Source: Gammaproteobacteria bacterium
Lineage (GTDB): Bacteria > Pseudomonadota > Gammaproteobacteria > Burkholderiales > Burkholderiaceae_C
Assembly: GCA_018828125.1 (NCBI GenBank)
Contig: JAHJWB010000009.1
Location: forward strand, 124,001-188,000
DNA length: 64,000 nt
Reading direction: 5' to 3'
Part shown: positions 15,005 to 25,024 of the stretch, one piece after another
Layout of the letters: each line of letters starts with the position of its first letter
Numbering within the stretch: position 1 is the stretch's first letter
The notes under the pieces: model-generated
What the model saw: only the letters and a program-made list of their open reading frames with translations
What the model was told of the DNA's origin: nothing
The model's database searches: none
Translations under genes and position numbers: made by a program

Positions 15005-15415
15005 ATGACTGCACTGACCCAAGACCGCGACACGCGGCGCCGTGACGGCAACCAGGTAGAGCCGCCCGTGGCCGCCACCACTCGCATCCACGGCGGCGCC
15101 ATCGTGTGCGTGAACGCTGCGGGCCTGGCGGTGCCAGGCGCCACGTCCACCACGCTCAAAGCGGTAGGCGTTGCCGAGCACCGCGCCGACAACACCGCAG
15201 GCGCTGCAGGCGCTATGCGCGTGCGCTGCCGCAAAGGCCCGCACCGCTTCGCCAACTCGGCAGCGGCCGACGCCATCACGCTCGCCGACGTGGGCAACGA
15301 CTGCTACATCGTGGACGACCAGACCGTCGCCAAAACCCACGGCACCAACACGCGCAGCGTGGCGGGCAAGATTTTCGACGTGGATGCCGATGGCGTCTGG
15401 GTCGATTTCCGCTGA
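15005..15415 (+). CDS. Head decoration/stabilisation-type protein
   Basis: 136 aa between the protease and major capsid genes, where Mu-like phages place a small head protein. The sequence is rich in small residues, with beta-type segments 'IHGGAIVCVNAAGLAVPGA', 'LKAVGVAEHRADNTAGAAG' and 'DCYIVDDQTVAKTHGTNTRSVAGKIFDVDADGVWVDF'. The last part is similar to the DUF2190-like head decoration fold. Position and pattern support the call; direct family identification is moderate. Confidence 0.7.
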   Translation: MTALTQDRDTRRRDGNQVEPPVAATTRIHGGAIVCVNAAGLAVPGATSTTLKAVGVAEHRADNTAGAAGAMRVRCRKGPHRFANSAAADAITLADVGNDCYIVDDQTVAKTHGTNTRSVAGKIFDVDADGVWVDFR

Positions 15416-15444
15416 TCCCCATTGCAACGGAGTTTCAACCCATC

Positions 15445-16338
15445 ATGATCATCAATCACGGCAACCTCGCCATCCTCAATCAGTCGTTCAGCGCGGCCTT
15501 CGCAGGCGGCCTGGCCAGCGCCGCCCCCATGTGGTCCCAGCTCGCCACGCTGGTGCCCAGCGCCACCGCCGAGCAAAAGTACGGCTGGCTGGGCAAGATC
15601 ACCAAGTTCCGCGAATGGATCGGCGAGCGCCAATATCAGAACCTGGTCGCGCACGACTACGCCATCAAGAACAAGACGTTCGAGAACACCGTCAGCGTGA
15701 ATCGCGACGAGATCGAGGACGACCAGTACGGCATCTACAAACCGGTCATCGAGCAGCTCGGCCAGGACGCGGCACTGCACCCCGACGAGCTGGTGTTCAG
15801 CCTGTTCAACGCGGGCTTCACCACGCCTTGCTATGACGGCCAGTACTTCTTCGACACCGACCACCCGGTGGGCGCACCCGGCAATCAGGCCAGCGTGAGC
15901 AACTTCCAGGGCGGCAGCGGCACAGCGTGGTTTCTGGTGGACAACACCAAGGTGATCAAGCCTGTCATCTACCAAAAGCGGCGGGACTACGCCATTCAGG
16001 CCAAGACAAGCCTCACGGATGACAACGTGTTCAGCCGCAATGAGTTTGTCTGGGGCGCCGATGGCCGGGGCAACGCGGGCTTGGGCCTGTGGCAACTCGC
16101 CTACGCCAGTAAGGAAACGCTGGACGTCAACAGCTACGCCGACGCCCGTGCCGCCCACCAGTCCATCCAGGGCGACAACGGCAAGCCGCTGGTCATCAAC
16201 AGCAAAGAGCTGTGGGTGCCGCCCAACCTGGAGCAAAAGGCGCTGGAAGTGGTTCAGGCCGAGCGCCTGGCCAACGGCGCCAGCAACGTGATGCGCAACC
16301 TTTCAAAGGTTGTTGTCTGCCACTGGCTCGCCGCCTGA
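15445..16338 (+). CDS. Major capsid protein, Mu gpT-like
   Basis: 297 aa from the ATG at 15445. It contains 'FSAAFAGGLASAAPMWSQLATLVPSATAEQKYGWLGKITKFREWIGERQYQNL' and 'FDTDHPV', both strong gpT-family hallmarks, and 'ALEVVQAERLANGASNVMRN' near the C-terminus. It forms the icosahedral shell with an HK97-like fold. The length is usual for this family (about 300). The frame extends farther upstream, but that portion overlaps the decoration gene and is not plausible. Confidence 0.93.
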   Translation: MIINHGNLAILNQSFSAAFAGGLASAAPMWSQLATLVPSATAEQKYGWLGKITKFREWIGERQYQNLVAHDYAIKNKTFENTVSVNRDEIEDDQYGIYKPVIEQLGQDAALHPDELVFSLFNAGFTTPCYDGQYFFDTDHPVGAPGNQASVSNFQGGSGTAWFLVDNTKVIKPVIYQKRRDYAIQAKTSLTDDNVFSRNEFVWGADGRGNAGLGLWQLAYASKETLDVNSYADARAAHQSIQGDNGKPLVINSKELWVPPNLEQKALEVVQAERLANGASNVMRNLSKVVVCHWLAA

Positions 16339-16373
16339 TCGCCCCCGGCCCAACCCCCAAAGGAGCAACCCAA

Positions 16374-16670
16374 ATGGCAACCGCCAACAAAAACCAGCAG
16401 GCTACCAAAGCAGCCAAGACCACCCCAGCGGCCAAGATCGGCGCCCCCGCCGAAGGCATGCGCCAGGTGCTGCAAGTCATCAGCAAGCGCGACGGGTTTC
16501 GCCGCGCGGGCCGCGAATGGCACGGCACCACCTTTGTTCCCCTGGACGAGCTGAACCGCCGCCAGTACGAGCAGCTCACCACCGAGCCGCTTTTGGTAAC
16601 CCAGCTCATGGAAGTGCCTGTTGACCAGGTGGCCGAGCTGGCCGACCCAAGCGAGGGAACCGGGACCTGA
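16374..16670 (+). CDS. HI1506-related phage protein (gp35-like)
   Basis: 98 aa with an Ala/Thr/Lys-rich N-terminus, then 'VISKRDGFRRAGREWHGTTFVPLDELNRRQYEQLTTEPLLVTQLMEV'. This 'r.GFrRaGr.w....t.vp...L...Q...L..EP.L.V' pattern is the HI1506-related family located after the major capsid in Mu-like phages. A ribosome binding site (AAAGGAG) precedes the ATG at 16374. The function is unknown; a structural or head-tail role is likely from position. Confidence 0.8.
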   Translation: MATANKNQQATKAAKTTPAAKIGAPAEGMRQVLQVISKRDGFRRAGREWHGTTFVPLDELNRRQYEQLTTEPLLVTQLMEVPVDQVAELADPSEGTGT

Positions 16671-16720
16671 CACCTGCCGCCGCGACAGGGCGCAAGCCCA
16701 ACCCGCCAACCTCTGAGCAA

Positions 16721-16760
16721 GCCGGGGCTGGATACCGGGATTTTCAGGAGGAGCCCCGGC
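16721..16760 (+). other. Hairpin carrying AGGAGG in its loop, at the head/connector boundary
   Basis: GCCGGGGCT (16721-16729) and AGCCCCGGC (16752-16760) form a perfect 9-bp stem with a 22-nt loop ending in AGGAGG (16746-16751). The following gene starts at 16777, too far for that Shine-Dalgarno sequence in linear form. The element lies in the 106-nt gap between the gp35-like and gp36-like genes. It may be an attenuator, processing site or ribosome-loading structure. Confidence 0.45.
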
Positions 16761-16776
16761 GCAACGCACACTCACC

Positions 16777-17313
16777 ATGCCTTACATCACCACCACCGAA
16801 CTGGCCGAACGCCCAGGCGCCCGCGAGATTGCCCTCGCGGCCAGCAGCGATGCCACGCCCGTGGTGGACTTCGCGCTGATGGACGCCACGCTGCGCGGTA
16901 CCGACCGCACGGCTTGGACGCCCGAGCAGCTCGCATCCGCCGACGCCGCCCTGCAGCGGGTGCAAGACGCGGTGGCCGAGGCCGGGGCAATGATCGATGG
17001 CTACCTGGCGCAGCGCGGCTATGCGCTGCCGCTGGACTTGGCACCCACGTCCACCGGCAAGAACCTGCTGACGGCCTGGGCGCGGTCCATCTCTCGTTAC
17101 CTGCTCAACGGCAAGCGCATCACCGATGAGTCCAAGGACCCGGTGGCGCGCGACTACCGCGACGCGCTGAAGATGCTTGCCCAGTTGGCTGCGGGCAAGC
17201 TGAGCCTGGGCGCCAACGATCCCGCCGCACCCGCCAATGCCCCCAGCACGGACGTGCGCTTTGACGCCGCGCCCCAAGTGTTCTCCCGCACCGAGCTGCG
17301 GGCCTTCCGGTAA
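16777..17313 (+). CDS. DUF1320 protein, Mu gp36-like
   Basis: 178 aa. The pattern 'PYITTTELAERPGAREIALAASSD' at the N-terminus and 'ALQRVQDAVAEAGAMIDGYLAQRGYALPL...LLTAWARSISRYLLNGKR...DPVARDYRDALKMLAQLAAGKLSLG' is characteristic of DUF1320 (Mu gp36). These are head-tail connector-type proteins. It begins the connector/tail block and is followed six bases later by the gp37-like gene. Confidence 0.88.
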   Translation: MPYITTTELAERPGAREIALAASSDATPVVDFALMDATLRGTDRTAWTPEQLASADAALQRVQDAVAEAGAMIDGYLAQRGYALPLDLAPTSTGKNLLTAWARSISRYLLNGKRITDESKDPVARDYRDALKMLAQLAAGKLSLGANDPAAPANAPSTDVRFDAAPQVFSRTELRAFR

Positions 17314-17319
17314 CCGGCC

Positions 17320-17748
17320 ATGTGGTTCCAGGACGCTCTCACCCGCCTCAAGGCGCAGGTCACCGGCATGCGCGAAATCGACGGCGCGTCCAGCCTGGAC
17401 GCCGCCATGCGCGGCGCCGTGGCCACGCCCTCTCTCTACCTCATTCCCCTCACCGAAACGGGCCGCGAGCTGCCCCACACCGGCCCGGTAGATCAGCTCA
17501 TCACCGTGTTGTTCGGCGTGCTGTTCGTGCTCGACACCGCTCGCAGCGGCCAGGGCATGGATGTGCTGATCGAACTGGAAGCCAAGCGCCGCCAGGTGCG
17601 CCATGCGCTGGTGGGCTGGGTTCCCGAAGAAGAAACCGGCGAGCCCGTCACGTTTGCAGGCGGTGAGCTGGTGCAGTTCCAGGGCGATGGCCGCCTCTGG
17701 TGGAGCGATGAATTTTTGTTGACCACGTATTACAGGAGCAACCCGTGA
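17320..17748 (+). CDS. Tail terminator-like protein, Mu gp37-type
   Basis: 142 aa with 'DALTRLKAQVTGMREIDGASSLDAAM', 'LYLIPLTETGRELPHTGPVDQLITVLFGVLFVL' and 'HALVGWVPEEETGEPVTFAGGELVQFQGDGRLWWSDEFLLTTYYRS'. These segments fit the phage gp37/tail terminator-like family of Mu-like siphoviruses. It would cap the tail tube and join it to the head. It overlaps the next small gene by 4 bases. Confidence 0.75.
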   Translation: MWFQDALTRLKAQVTGMREIDGASSLDAAMRGAVATPSLYLIPLTETGRELPHTGPVDQLITVLFGVLFVLDTARSGQGMDVLIELEAKRRQVRHALVGWVPEEETGEPVTFAGGELVQFQGDGRLWWSDEFLLTTYYRSNP

Positions 17749-17963
17749 GCAAAGCCAATGCCAAAGCCACCAACACCCCGGCCCAAGAAGCGTCTGCGCA
17801 AGCGCCCAACACCGCCGCCGATGGTGGAACCGCCGCCGTGGTTCAGTCCACGCCGACCACCACGTCCGAAGCGCCCCCCGACTCGAACCACGGCCATGGC
17901 GGCCACTACGTAGTGATCGGCGGTGAGCGCCGCCTGGTCAACCGCGTCAAGCAACCCAAGTAA
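17745..17963 (+). CDS. Small hypothetical tail-region protein
   Basis: 72 aa from a GTG that overlaps the gp37-type stop. The first 50 residues are low-complexity (Ala, Thr, Pro) and probably disordered. The last 20 are 'GHYVVIGGERRLVNRVKQPK'. The position corresponds to small unclassified genes of Mu-like phages. I cannot assign a function. Confidence 0.6.
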   Translation: MSKANAKATNTPAQEASAQAPNTAADGGTAAVVQSTPTTTSEAPPDSNHGHGGHYVVIGGERRLVNRVKQPK

Positions 17964-17983
17964 GCCCAGAAAGGCACACACCC

Positions 17984-18928
17984 ATGAGCGCACCCAAGTT
18001 CATCAAGAAGCTGGCGGTTCTGATCGCCATCGAGACCATCGTCGGCACCCTCGTAGTGCCCGTGGCCGCAAACGCCATCGAAGTCAGCGACGTCACGCTC
18101 ACGCCCATCGAAGGCGATGAAGTGGACCAAGGCGTCATCAAACCGTACTTCGGCGCCAGCGAAACAGTGCTGGTCACCGAATACCGCAAGATCGCATTCA
18201 GCGTGGGCTTTGCTGGGGTGGGCACCGTGGGCGATCTGCCAGGCTGGTCCACCATCACGCGTGCGTGTGCGGCCAGCGTGACCAACACCCCCGCACCCGA
18301 CGTGGATGCGGGCACCGTTTTTACCCCGGTGACGGACGGCATCGAGAGCGTGACGGTCTATGCCGTGATCGACAAGCTGCTATACAAAATGGGCGGCGCA
18401 CGCGGCAACGCCAAGGCTACGGTCGACGCCAAGCAGATCCCGAAGTGGCAGTTCGACTTCACGGGCTCATTTGTGCCGGTGGAAGACGTGGGCAGCATGC
18501 CCGCCGTCATCTACACCGCGTTCCAGCGTCCGCTGGGGGTCAACAAGATCAACACCACGTTGGTTCTGGACGGCTTCAGCGCTGCAGCTAGCAGCTTCCA
18601 GTTCGACTTCGGCAACCAGGTGGTCAAGCAAGACTTGATGAACGTGGACACCACCGAAATCACCGGCCGCGTTTCCACCGGTTCGGTCACCTTCCGCAAC
18701 ACGTCGGTCGCCACCAAGAACTGGATCGAAATGGCACGCGCGAGCGCCAAGGTGCCGCTGCTGCTCAAGCACGGCCAGGCCCTCACCAACACGGTGGGTA
18801 TCAACGTGCCGCTGGCGCAAATCGGCAAGCCCAGCTTCAGCGACCAGGACGGCATCCAGATGATCACCGTCCCCTACCGCTGCATCCCCAGCAGCGCTGG
18901 TAACGACGAATGGGCCATCACGGCCTGA
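17984..18928 (+). CDS. Tail tube (major tail) protein, siphovirus type
   Basis: 314 aa. Sequence features include 'IEVSDVTLTPIEGDEVDQGVIKPYFGASETVLVTEYRKIAFSVGFAG', 'WSTITRACAASV' and 'KWQFDFTGSFVPVEDVGSMP', which match phage tail tube proteins of transposable siphoviruses. It would polymerise into the tail tube over the tape measure. No sheath gene precedes it, as would be expected in a contractile phage. It is followed by the G/G-T chaperone pair, supporting a long flexible tail. Confidence 0.8.
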   Translation: MSAPKFIKKLAVLIAIETIVGTLVVPVAANAIEVSDVTLTPIEGDEVDQGVIKPYFGASETVLVTEYRKIAFSVGFAGVGTVGDLPGWSTITRACAASVTNTPAPDVDAGTVFTPVTDGIESVTVYAVIDKLLYKMGGARGNAKATVDAKQIPKWQFDFTGSFVPVEDVGSMPAVIYTAFQRPLGVNKINTTLVLDGFSAAASSFQFDFGNQVVKQDLMNVDTTEITGRVSTGSVTFRNTSVATKNWIEMARASAKVPLLLKHGQALTNTVGINVPLAQIGKPSFSDQDGIQMITVPYRCIPSSAGNDEWAITA

Positions 18929-18989
18929 TCGCTGCGCACTAACTGATCACCTGCAATCCACTCAGCAACTACAAGAAAGCACCTGAATC

Positions 18990-19370
18990 ATGGCCGTCGT
19001 TCTCGCATCCGTCGCCTTCTGGGCCGCCGCCAAGCTCATCCTGGTTGGCGACTTGGGCAAGCCCATCAACGTGGACTTCAAGGTCCGTTTCCGTCGCCTC
19101 AAGACCAGCGAGCGCAAGCAGCTGGAAGCAGAACTGGCAGAAAAGAAGATCACCGACAAGCAGTTCCTCGACCGCTTGGCGCTGGACTGGGAACTCAAAG
19201 ACTTGCAGGGCAGCAATGTTGTCTACAGCGAGCAGGTACGCGCCGAGATGGTTGAAGACTGGGATGGCTTAGAGGCCTCCATGGTCACCGCCTACTTTGA
19301 CAACGGCCGCAAGGCCCGCCAGGCGGCCGAAGTCGCAAAAAACTCCGAGGAGCCGTCCGCCACTACCTGA
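18990..19370 (+). CDS. Tail assembly chaperone G-like protein
   Basis: 126 aa located between the tail tube and tape measure genes, the position of lambda gpG. 'KPINVDFKVRFRRLKTSERKQLEAELAEKKITDKQFLDRLALDWE' is a typical tail-chaperone sequence. The last 8 codons follow the slippery heptamer at 19337, so ribosomes that shift -1 bypass the stop at 19368-19370 and make the longer G-T form. Chaperones of this kind recruit the tube protein to the tape measure and are absent from the virion. Confidence 0.85.
   Translation: MAVVLASVAFWAAAKLILVGDLGKPINVDFKVRFRRLKTSERKQLEAELAEKKITDKQFLDRLALDWELKDLQGSNVVYSEQVRAEMVEDWDGLEASMVTAYFDNGRKARQAAEVAKNSEEPSATT
19337..19343 (+). other. -1 ribosomal frameshift site (A AAA AAC)
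   Basis: The heptamer is read GCA AAA AAC in the G frame and fits X XXY YYZ exactly. The -1 frame is open from here to 19735 (stop) and encodes the T part. An efficient downstream stimulator (stem-loop or pseudoknot) was not identified by eye. The site lies 25 bases before the G stop. Frameshifting at this position is well established for lambda-like tail chaperones, so the inference is strong. Confidence 0.85.
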
Positions 19371-19735
19371 GCGAGACAGGCTCCGACAAACCGGAGGAAG
19401 AGGAAGAAGCCGAACTGCGCGAACAGTGGGCGCAGCTCGGCGCCGACCCAGACCGGGCCATACAGGCCAGCACCGAGGGTCGGTTGCAGTCCGAGGGCCA
19501 GGGTGATTGGGAGCTGTCTCCCGACGAATGGCCCGCATGGGAGGTACTGCAAGCCTGCTGGACCAACTGGCGAATCGTTGCGGGCTTCACCAGCGCCCAT
19601 TACGAAGGCATCGACTACAGCTCCATGGAGTCTGTCATTCGACTGCTGGGCATCAAACGCACGAAGCACCGAGAGGTGTTCTGGATGGTTCGGGTGATGG
19701 AAGACGAGGCCCGCAAATGGCTCAACAAGCGGTAA
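19343..19735 (+). CDS. Tail assembly chaperone T part, made as G-T fusion by -1 frameshift
   Basis: 130 codons with no upstream start of its own. Translation begins LRGAVRHYLSETGSDKPEEE and continues through an acidic linker to 'GDWELSPDEWPAWEVLQACWTNWRIVAGF...YSSMESVIRLLGI', which resembles the DUF1799 phage protein family found at this position in other phages. With the first 118 residues of G it gives a product of about 248 aa. The T domain would contact tube subunits during tail assembly. It ends 21 bases before the tape measure gene. Confidence 0.8.
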   Translation, partial: LRGAVRHYLSETGSDKPEEEEEAELREQWAQLGADPDRAIQASTEGRLQSEGQGDWELSPDEWPAWEVLQACWTNWRIVAGFTSAHYEGIDYSSMESVIRLLGIKRTKHREVFWMVRVMEDEARKWLNKR

Positions 19736-19756
19736 GAAAAAGGGTAGTCAACGGCC

Positions 19757-22700
19757 ATGTCCAATGAGTTCAAAGTCGCGGTAAAGCTGCAAGCGGACGC
19801 ATCGCAGTACACCGCCGAATTCACCAAAGCAGGCCAAACCGCCCAGGCATTCAACGCCCAGCTTGTCAGCGGTTCGGCCACGGCCGGTTCCGCCGTACAA
19901 GCGGTGGCTGGCGAACTACAGGCCGTAGGCACTGCCGCCAGCGGCGCCAACACCGCATCGGCCGCTCTGGACAAGGCCGCACAGTCTGCCCGCCAGGTCG
20001 GCGGCGCGATCAGCGTCATCCCGCAGCAATTGCAGGGCGTTGCGGCCCAGTTCGTGGCTACCGGAAACGGCATCGCGGGCGTCGCGGGCCAGGCCAAAGG
20101 GCTGCAGGCCAGTGTGTCAGGAGCAAAGGCACCGGCAAAGGACCTGGCGGACATCCTGGTCGCCGCGGGCGACAAAGGCGCATCAGGCCTTGCGCGGGCC
20201 GACAAGCAGACCCAGAACCTCGGGATATCTGCCAAGCAGACCGCCGCCGCTATGCGCGGCGTGCCTGCCCAGATCACCGACATCGTAGTGGGCCTGCAGG
20301 GCGGCCAGGCGCCCCTCACGGTCATGCTGCAGCAAGGCGGCCAGCTAAAAGACATGTTCGGCGGCACAGTGCCTGCCGTGCGCGCATTGAGCTCGGCGGT
20401 CGTGGGCATGGTCAACCCCTTCACGCTGGCGGTCGCAGGTGCAGGCGTGGCCATACTGGCCTACAAGCAAGGCTCGGCCGAGGCAGACGGCTACCGCGCC
20501 TCCATCGTCATGTCGGGCAACGCGGCAGGCACATCGGTGGGGCAACTCACGGACATGGCCCGGGCGATCAGCCAAGTCACGGGCACCCAGGGCGCGGCGG
20601 CCGCCGCCCTGACCCAAATGGCGGGCAGCGGCGACATCGCCCGCCAGAATCTCCAGCAGTTCGCGTCCGTGGCCATGGGCCTGGAGAAGTACGTCGGCGT
20701 GCCCGTCAAAGCCACAGTGGCCGACCTGGAGCAGTTGGGCAAGGCCCCGCTGCAGGCCAGCGTCAAACTCAATGAGCAGTACCACTACCTCACAGAGGCG
20801 GTGTATTCGCACATTAAGTCCCTGGACGAACAGGGCCGCAAGGAAGAAGCCGGGGCCGCCGCACAGCAGGCCTACATGGCCGCCATGGAATCCCGCAAGA
20901 ACGAGATGGTGGCCAACCTGGGCTACATCGAACGCGCCTGGGGCGGGGTTACAGGCGCGGCCAAAGGTGCCTGGGACGCCATGCTCAATGTGGGCCGTGC
21001 TACCACCGACGAGCAGAACCTGGCGCAGTTGCGGGAGAACCTCTCGCGCCAACAGGAGCGCAACGGAAACCTCGGCATCAAGGAAGGGCAAGCCACTCTC
21101 GATCTGAAGGAACAGATCCGGCTGCTGGAAAAGAAGATCACGCTCACCAGCGACAACGCTGCCGCTACGGCTGATCAGGCCAAGCAAACAGCAGCGGTAG
21201 CAGATTGGGACAAGGTCGTTGTCGCCAATCTTTCGAAGCAGGCGGTAGAGGCCCGTGAGGTGGAATCGATCCGCAACAGAGGCCTGGCGGCGGGAAGGTC
21301 TGCAGTAGAAATTGAGCAGCAGATCGCTGCCTATCGTGCCAAAAACGCCGACAAAGGCGCGAGCGGCGCCGCGACGCGTGAACTGGAGCGCCAGCGCGGC
21401 TTACTGGGTGAGCTGGCGGGCTTGTCATCCACGTTCTACAAGGACTGGGAGGGGCTGAACAAGCAGTTCAAGCTAGGCAAACTGACGCAAGAGCAGCTCA
21501 CCCAAGAACAGGAGAAGCTGCTCGCCAAGCAACCCAGCATCAAGGCTGCGCGCGAGGCCGAGCTCAAGGTAATGCAGGCGCAATACGCCGTGCAGCAGCA
21601 GATTTCCGACGAGATCGCCCAAGCAGAGGTGGCAAGGTCCAAGGCGGCCTATGCGGGCCGCCAGGCCGTCATCGAGTACTCCAAAGGCATTGACGAGGCT
21701 ACGCGCTACCTTGAGGCCGAGCGTGACACGGTGGCAGGCACAGCCTCTCAGCGCGCGCTGGCTATCGAGCTGCTGCGCATCCAGATCGATCTGGAAAAGC
21801 AGCTCGAAGCCATCAAGAGCAATGAGGGTTTCGACCAGGCAGACCGTGACGAGCAAACAGCCCAGGCCCAGGCAGCAGCAGCCCAGGCCCGCGCCAACGC
21901 CACCAGCCGCGCCGAGCTCGACCACGTGCGCGAGCTGCGCACTGAGCTCCAGAAGACCACCGAACAGTACGAGCAGGGCCTGACCAACGCCGCCATACAG
22001 GGCGGCAAGAGCCTCAAGGAATACGTGCTGGGCATGTTGCGCGCTACCGCGTTCCGCATCATTCTGCAGCCGATCATGGGTCCCTTGGCGGGCCTACTGG
22101 CATCAGCCACGGGCGGCGCTGGCGGCAGCGTCAGCGGTGGCGGCATGGGCGGTATTGCCAACCTGTTCAGCCTGGGGAGCAACGCCGCATCGCTGTACAG
22201 CACCGGCTTGGCTGGATGGGTCGGCTCGGGTGTCGGGTCAATCTTTGGCACGGCGGCAGGCAATGCCGCCCTGGGAACAACGCTCGGCCTCGGCCCCAGC
22301 AGCTCCATCGCCGCCGCCAATGCCGCCTCCATGGCGGGTGGTGGCAGCGGTGTGCTGGGCATGGGCGGCGTTGGCAGTTCGAGCATCGGGGCCATGGGCG
22401 CAGGCGGGATTTTTGCGGCCGTTGCGCTTGCCATTGCCAATGCCTTTGGCATCTTTAAAGAGGATCGCCAGGTGGGTGGTGGCCTGACGGGAACGCTGGG
22501 AGGCGACCGGCTGTCGAACTACGCTTTGTGGCGCGAGTCCGGGTCACTGTTCGGCGGTCCCGAGTACAGCGTCATGGACCCGGAAAAGCAGATCGCTGAA
22601 AGCGAGGCGCGCCTGGCGAAGCTGCGGGCTTCAGAAGGCGGGGGCGGCCAGCAGGCGGTCATTCTGCAAACGGAGATCAATAACCTCAAGGAAATGTATG

Positions 22701-25024
22701 CCGATCTGATCGCCGGTACCAAGGCTCAGTCGGACGCGATCCAAGGTGCTTATTCGGCGCTGCGCACCAATGTGGGCGACATGGCCGATGTGCTGGGCCT
22801 CAGCTCCGAGGCGGTGCGCAACTTCACCACCACCCTGGGCTCGGACCTGATCCACCCTGATACCGGTGGCAGGGGCCTCAAGTTCGACGGTTTGAATCAG
22901 GAAGAGATCGCGGCAAAGATTCAAGAAGCCCTGGCGACCGCAAACAATGAACTTGCGCAGCAGGTCATTGGCACTTGGGAGAGCTACACAGACACGCTGG
23001 TCGAGACCGTCGAGCGTAACGTGGGTGGTGAGGGCGAGAACGCCAACCGGATCTATGAGGAGATCACTACCACCACCAGCGGCATGCGCTACGTCGCTTC
23101 GGAATATGCGAAGGACGGCGAAGAAGCCATCGACACGTTGACCCGGCTTGCAACGAACCTGAGCACGGTCAACAAGATCTGGGAAACCCTTGGCTACACG
23201 ATGTTCGAAGCGAGTTTGCGCGGTGCAGATGCAGCGGCAAATTTCGCGGAAGCATTTGGCAGTTTGGAGAACTTTGGGGTCATCACCGCCAGCTACTACG
23301 AGAACTTCTATAGCGAGGACGAAAAGAAGGCCAACATCCAGAAGCAGCTGGACCAGCGGTTTGAAGACATGGGCGTCGAGGCGCCCACGAGTCGTGAGGA
23401 GTACCGCAAGCTGGTCGACGAAACGGTGGAACGTGCCAACCAGCAAGCCGTGACCCGGGAGGAACTGGCTTCGAACATCACGGGCATGGGGGCGGGCGAC
23501 AAGAAAATAACGCTGTCCGACTTGTCTGCTCTGGACGGGTTGGGAGCCATTGACCCTGGTTTGCTGGGAGACGGCCCGGCCAACCCGGAGGCCGAAGCCA
23601 AGATCAACCGCTTTTTGACCGACTTGAACGCGATGGTCAGTTCGGGGTTGAGCTCGGGAGAAATTGAACAAGGGGTCGCAGGGCTCATTAAGGCCAATGC
23701 TGCAGTGCTTGGTATTGGCGACGATGCTGCCAAGACAGCAGCCGAGTTGATGGAGCTGGGCGTCACGTTTGCCAGTTTGACGGCAAGCGCGGAAGAGCAG
23801 GCAGCAGCCCGAAAAGCAGCTGCCCGCGAAGAAACCGACGCCGCCTACGCAGCGATGCAACGCAGTATCGATGCCCGCAAGGAAGAGCTGCAGGCGGAGA
23901 TTGATCTGCGCACTGAGCGCATCGATTCGGCCCGCGCCTTGATCGAGCTGATGCGCGACAACGTTCGTGAGCTGCGGGGCAATGTCGCCAGCACCGCCGC
24001 CATGAGTGTCCTGGCAGGCAATGCCTACATCGACAGTGCCTTGGGCGCGATGCTCAAGACCGGTTACCTGCCGGAGTCGGGCGACGGAAAGCTGGCCGAA
24101 GCGATCTCGGCCGCGCGTGGTGGTCTCACCACCGACAGTTTTCGCAACCGAAAGGACTACGAGGCCGCTCAGCTCATCCTGGCCAACAAGCTGGAGGTGA
24201 TGGGCGATATGGGTGCCGCCCAGCTCACCATCGATGAGCTGCTGCTGGAGCAATCCGAGGCCGAGGTGGACCGCCTTGACCTGCTGCTCAAAGATGGCAA
24301 GGAGGCACTGGACATTGCGCGTGGCCAAGTTGTAGCGACCAAGGATGTCAGCACGGCGGTGCGTGAGTTCCATGCGGCGCTGGTCAAGGAGCAAGAAACC
24401 GGTTCGGGCTCTTCAACAGGCTCTCCCACAGGCGGTGGCGGCTCGTCGGGCGCAACGTTCGGGCCCGGTAGCCCCGCCCCCACGGTGAACAGCAAGTACA
24501 AGCAGGTTGTGTCGGGTGGTACTGCGGGCGTCTTCTACCAGCCGATCACTGACAAAGAGAAAGTGGCGCGCCTCGACAGCCTTGCTCCTGTCTATCACGG
24601 CTTTGACGGCACTGGCGACATCGCCGGTCTGTGGGCAGCCATCAAAGCGGCCGGGGGCAACGAGGATGACCTGTCTGTGCTGTCTGGAAACTTTGCATCC
24701 GACTGGCGGGCTGCGCTGCGTGACGCTGGCGTCCCTGGATTCGAGGGGGGCGGAAATCACATTGGTGGTCTGCGCCTGGTCGGCGAAGACGGCCCAGAGC
24801 TGGAAATCACCGGGCCATCGCGCATTCACAACGCCCGTCAGACCCAGCAACTGCTCGCGGGTCTGCAGGGCGGTGGCGACCAGTCCGAAGTGGTCGCCGC
24901 AATCAAGCAACTGCAGCAGCAAGGCTACGACATCGGCCGCTCATTGATTGTGCTGCTGCAAAGCGTAGAGGGACTGGCCCGAAAGAGCGACCGCGTCGGC
25001 GTCAAGCAAAGGGAACCCGCATGA
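19757..25024 (+). CDS. Tail tape measure protein
   Basis: 1755 aa, the longest gene of the prophage. The N-terminus is Ala/Gln-rich and helical. A conserved lambda gpH-like block at about residues 155-250 contains '[38 protein letters not shown]' and a membrane-like segment '[21 protein letters not shown]'. Gly/Ser-rich hydrophobic segments (about residues 770-890) and coiled coils follow. The C-terminus '[36 protein letters not shown]' is typical of these proteins. It sets tail length; by family rule the tail would be about a quarter of a micrometre. The stop overlaps the next ATG by 4 bases. Confidence 0.92.
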   Translation: MSNEFKVAVKLQADASQYTAEFTKAGQTAQAFNAQLVSGSATAGSAVQAVAGELQAVGTAASGANTASAALDKAAQSARQVGGAISVIPQQLQGVAAQFVATGNGIAGVAGQAKGLQASVSGAKAPAKDLADILVAAGDKGASGLARADKQTQNLGISAKQTAAAMRGVPAQITDIVVGLQGGQAPLTVMLQQGGQLKDMFGGTVPAVRALSSAVVGMVNPFTLAVAGAGVAILAYKQGSAEADGYRASIVMSGNAAGTSVGQLTDMARAISQVTGTQGAAAAALTQMAGSGDIARQNLQQFASVAMGLEKYVGVPVKATVADLEQLGKAPLQASVKLNEQYHYLTEAVYSHIKSLDEQGRKEEAGAAAQQAYMAAMESRKNEMVANLGYIERAWGGVTGAAKGAWDAMLNVGRATTDEQNLAQLRENLSRQQERNGNLGIKEGQATLDLKEQIRLLEKKITLTSDNAAATADQAKQTAAVADWDKVVVANLSKQAVEAREVESIRNRGLAAGRSAVEIEQQIAAYRAKNADKGASGAATRELERQRGLLGELAGLSSTFYKDWEGLNKQFKLGKLTQEQLTQEQEKLLAKQPSIKAAREAELKVMQAQYAVQQQISDEIAQAEVARSKAAYAGRQAVIEYSKGIDEATRYLEAERDTVAGTASQRALAIELLRIQIDLEKQLEAIKSNEGFDQADRDEQTAQAQAAAAQARANATSRAELDHVRELRTELQKTTEQYEQGLTNAAIQGGKSLKEYVLGMLRATAFRIILQPIMGPLAGLLASATGGAGGSVSGGGMGGIANLFSLGSNAASLYSTGLAGWVGSGVGSIFGTAAGNAALGTTLGLGPSSSIAAANAASMAGGGSGVLGMGGVGSSSIGAMGAGGIFAAVALAIANAFGIFKEDRQVGGGLTGTLGGDRLSNYALWRESGSLFGGPEYSVMDPEKQIAESEARLAKLRASEGGGGQQAVILQTEINNLKEMYADLIAGTKAQSDAIQGAYSALRTNVGDMADVLGLSSEAVRNFTTTLGSDLIHPDTGGRGLKFDGLNQEEIAAKIQEALATANNELAQQVIGTWESYTDTLVETVERNVGGEGENANRIYEEITTTTSGMRYVASEYAKDGEEAIDTLTRLATNLSTVNKIWETLGYTMFEASLRGADAAANFAEAFGSLENFGVITASYYENFYSEDEKKANIQKQLDQRFEDMGVEAPTSREEYRKLVDETVERANQQAVTREELASNITGMGAGDKKITLSDLSALDGLGAIDPGLLGDGPANPEAEAKINRFLTDLNAMVSSGLSSGEIEQGVAGLIKANAAVLGIGDDAAKTAAELMELGVTFASLTASAEEQAAARKAAAREETDAAYAAMQRSIDARKEELQAEIDLRTERIDSARALIELMRDNVRELRGNVASTAAMSVLAGNAYIDSALGAMLKTGYLPESGDGKLAEAISAARGGLTTDSFRNRKDYEAAQLILANKLEVMGDMGAAQLTIDELLLEQSEAEVDRLDLLLKDGKEALDIARGQVVATKDVSTAVREFHAALVKEQETGSGSSTGSPTGGGGSSGATFGPGSPAPTVNSKYKQVVSGGTAGVFYQPITDKEKVARLDSLAPVYHGFDGTGDIAGLWAAIKAAGGNEDDLSVLSGNFASDWRAALRDAGVPGFEGGGNHIGGLRLVGEDGPELEITGPSRIHNARQTQQLLAGLQGGGDQSEVVAAIKQLQQQGYDIGRSLIVLLQSVEGLARKSDRVGVKQREPA

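Noticed and set aside
22631..24394. 587-codon minus-strand frame opposite the tape measure gene
   Set aside because: Shadow of the tape measure coding sequence; no ribosome binding site and atypical residue use.
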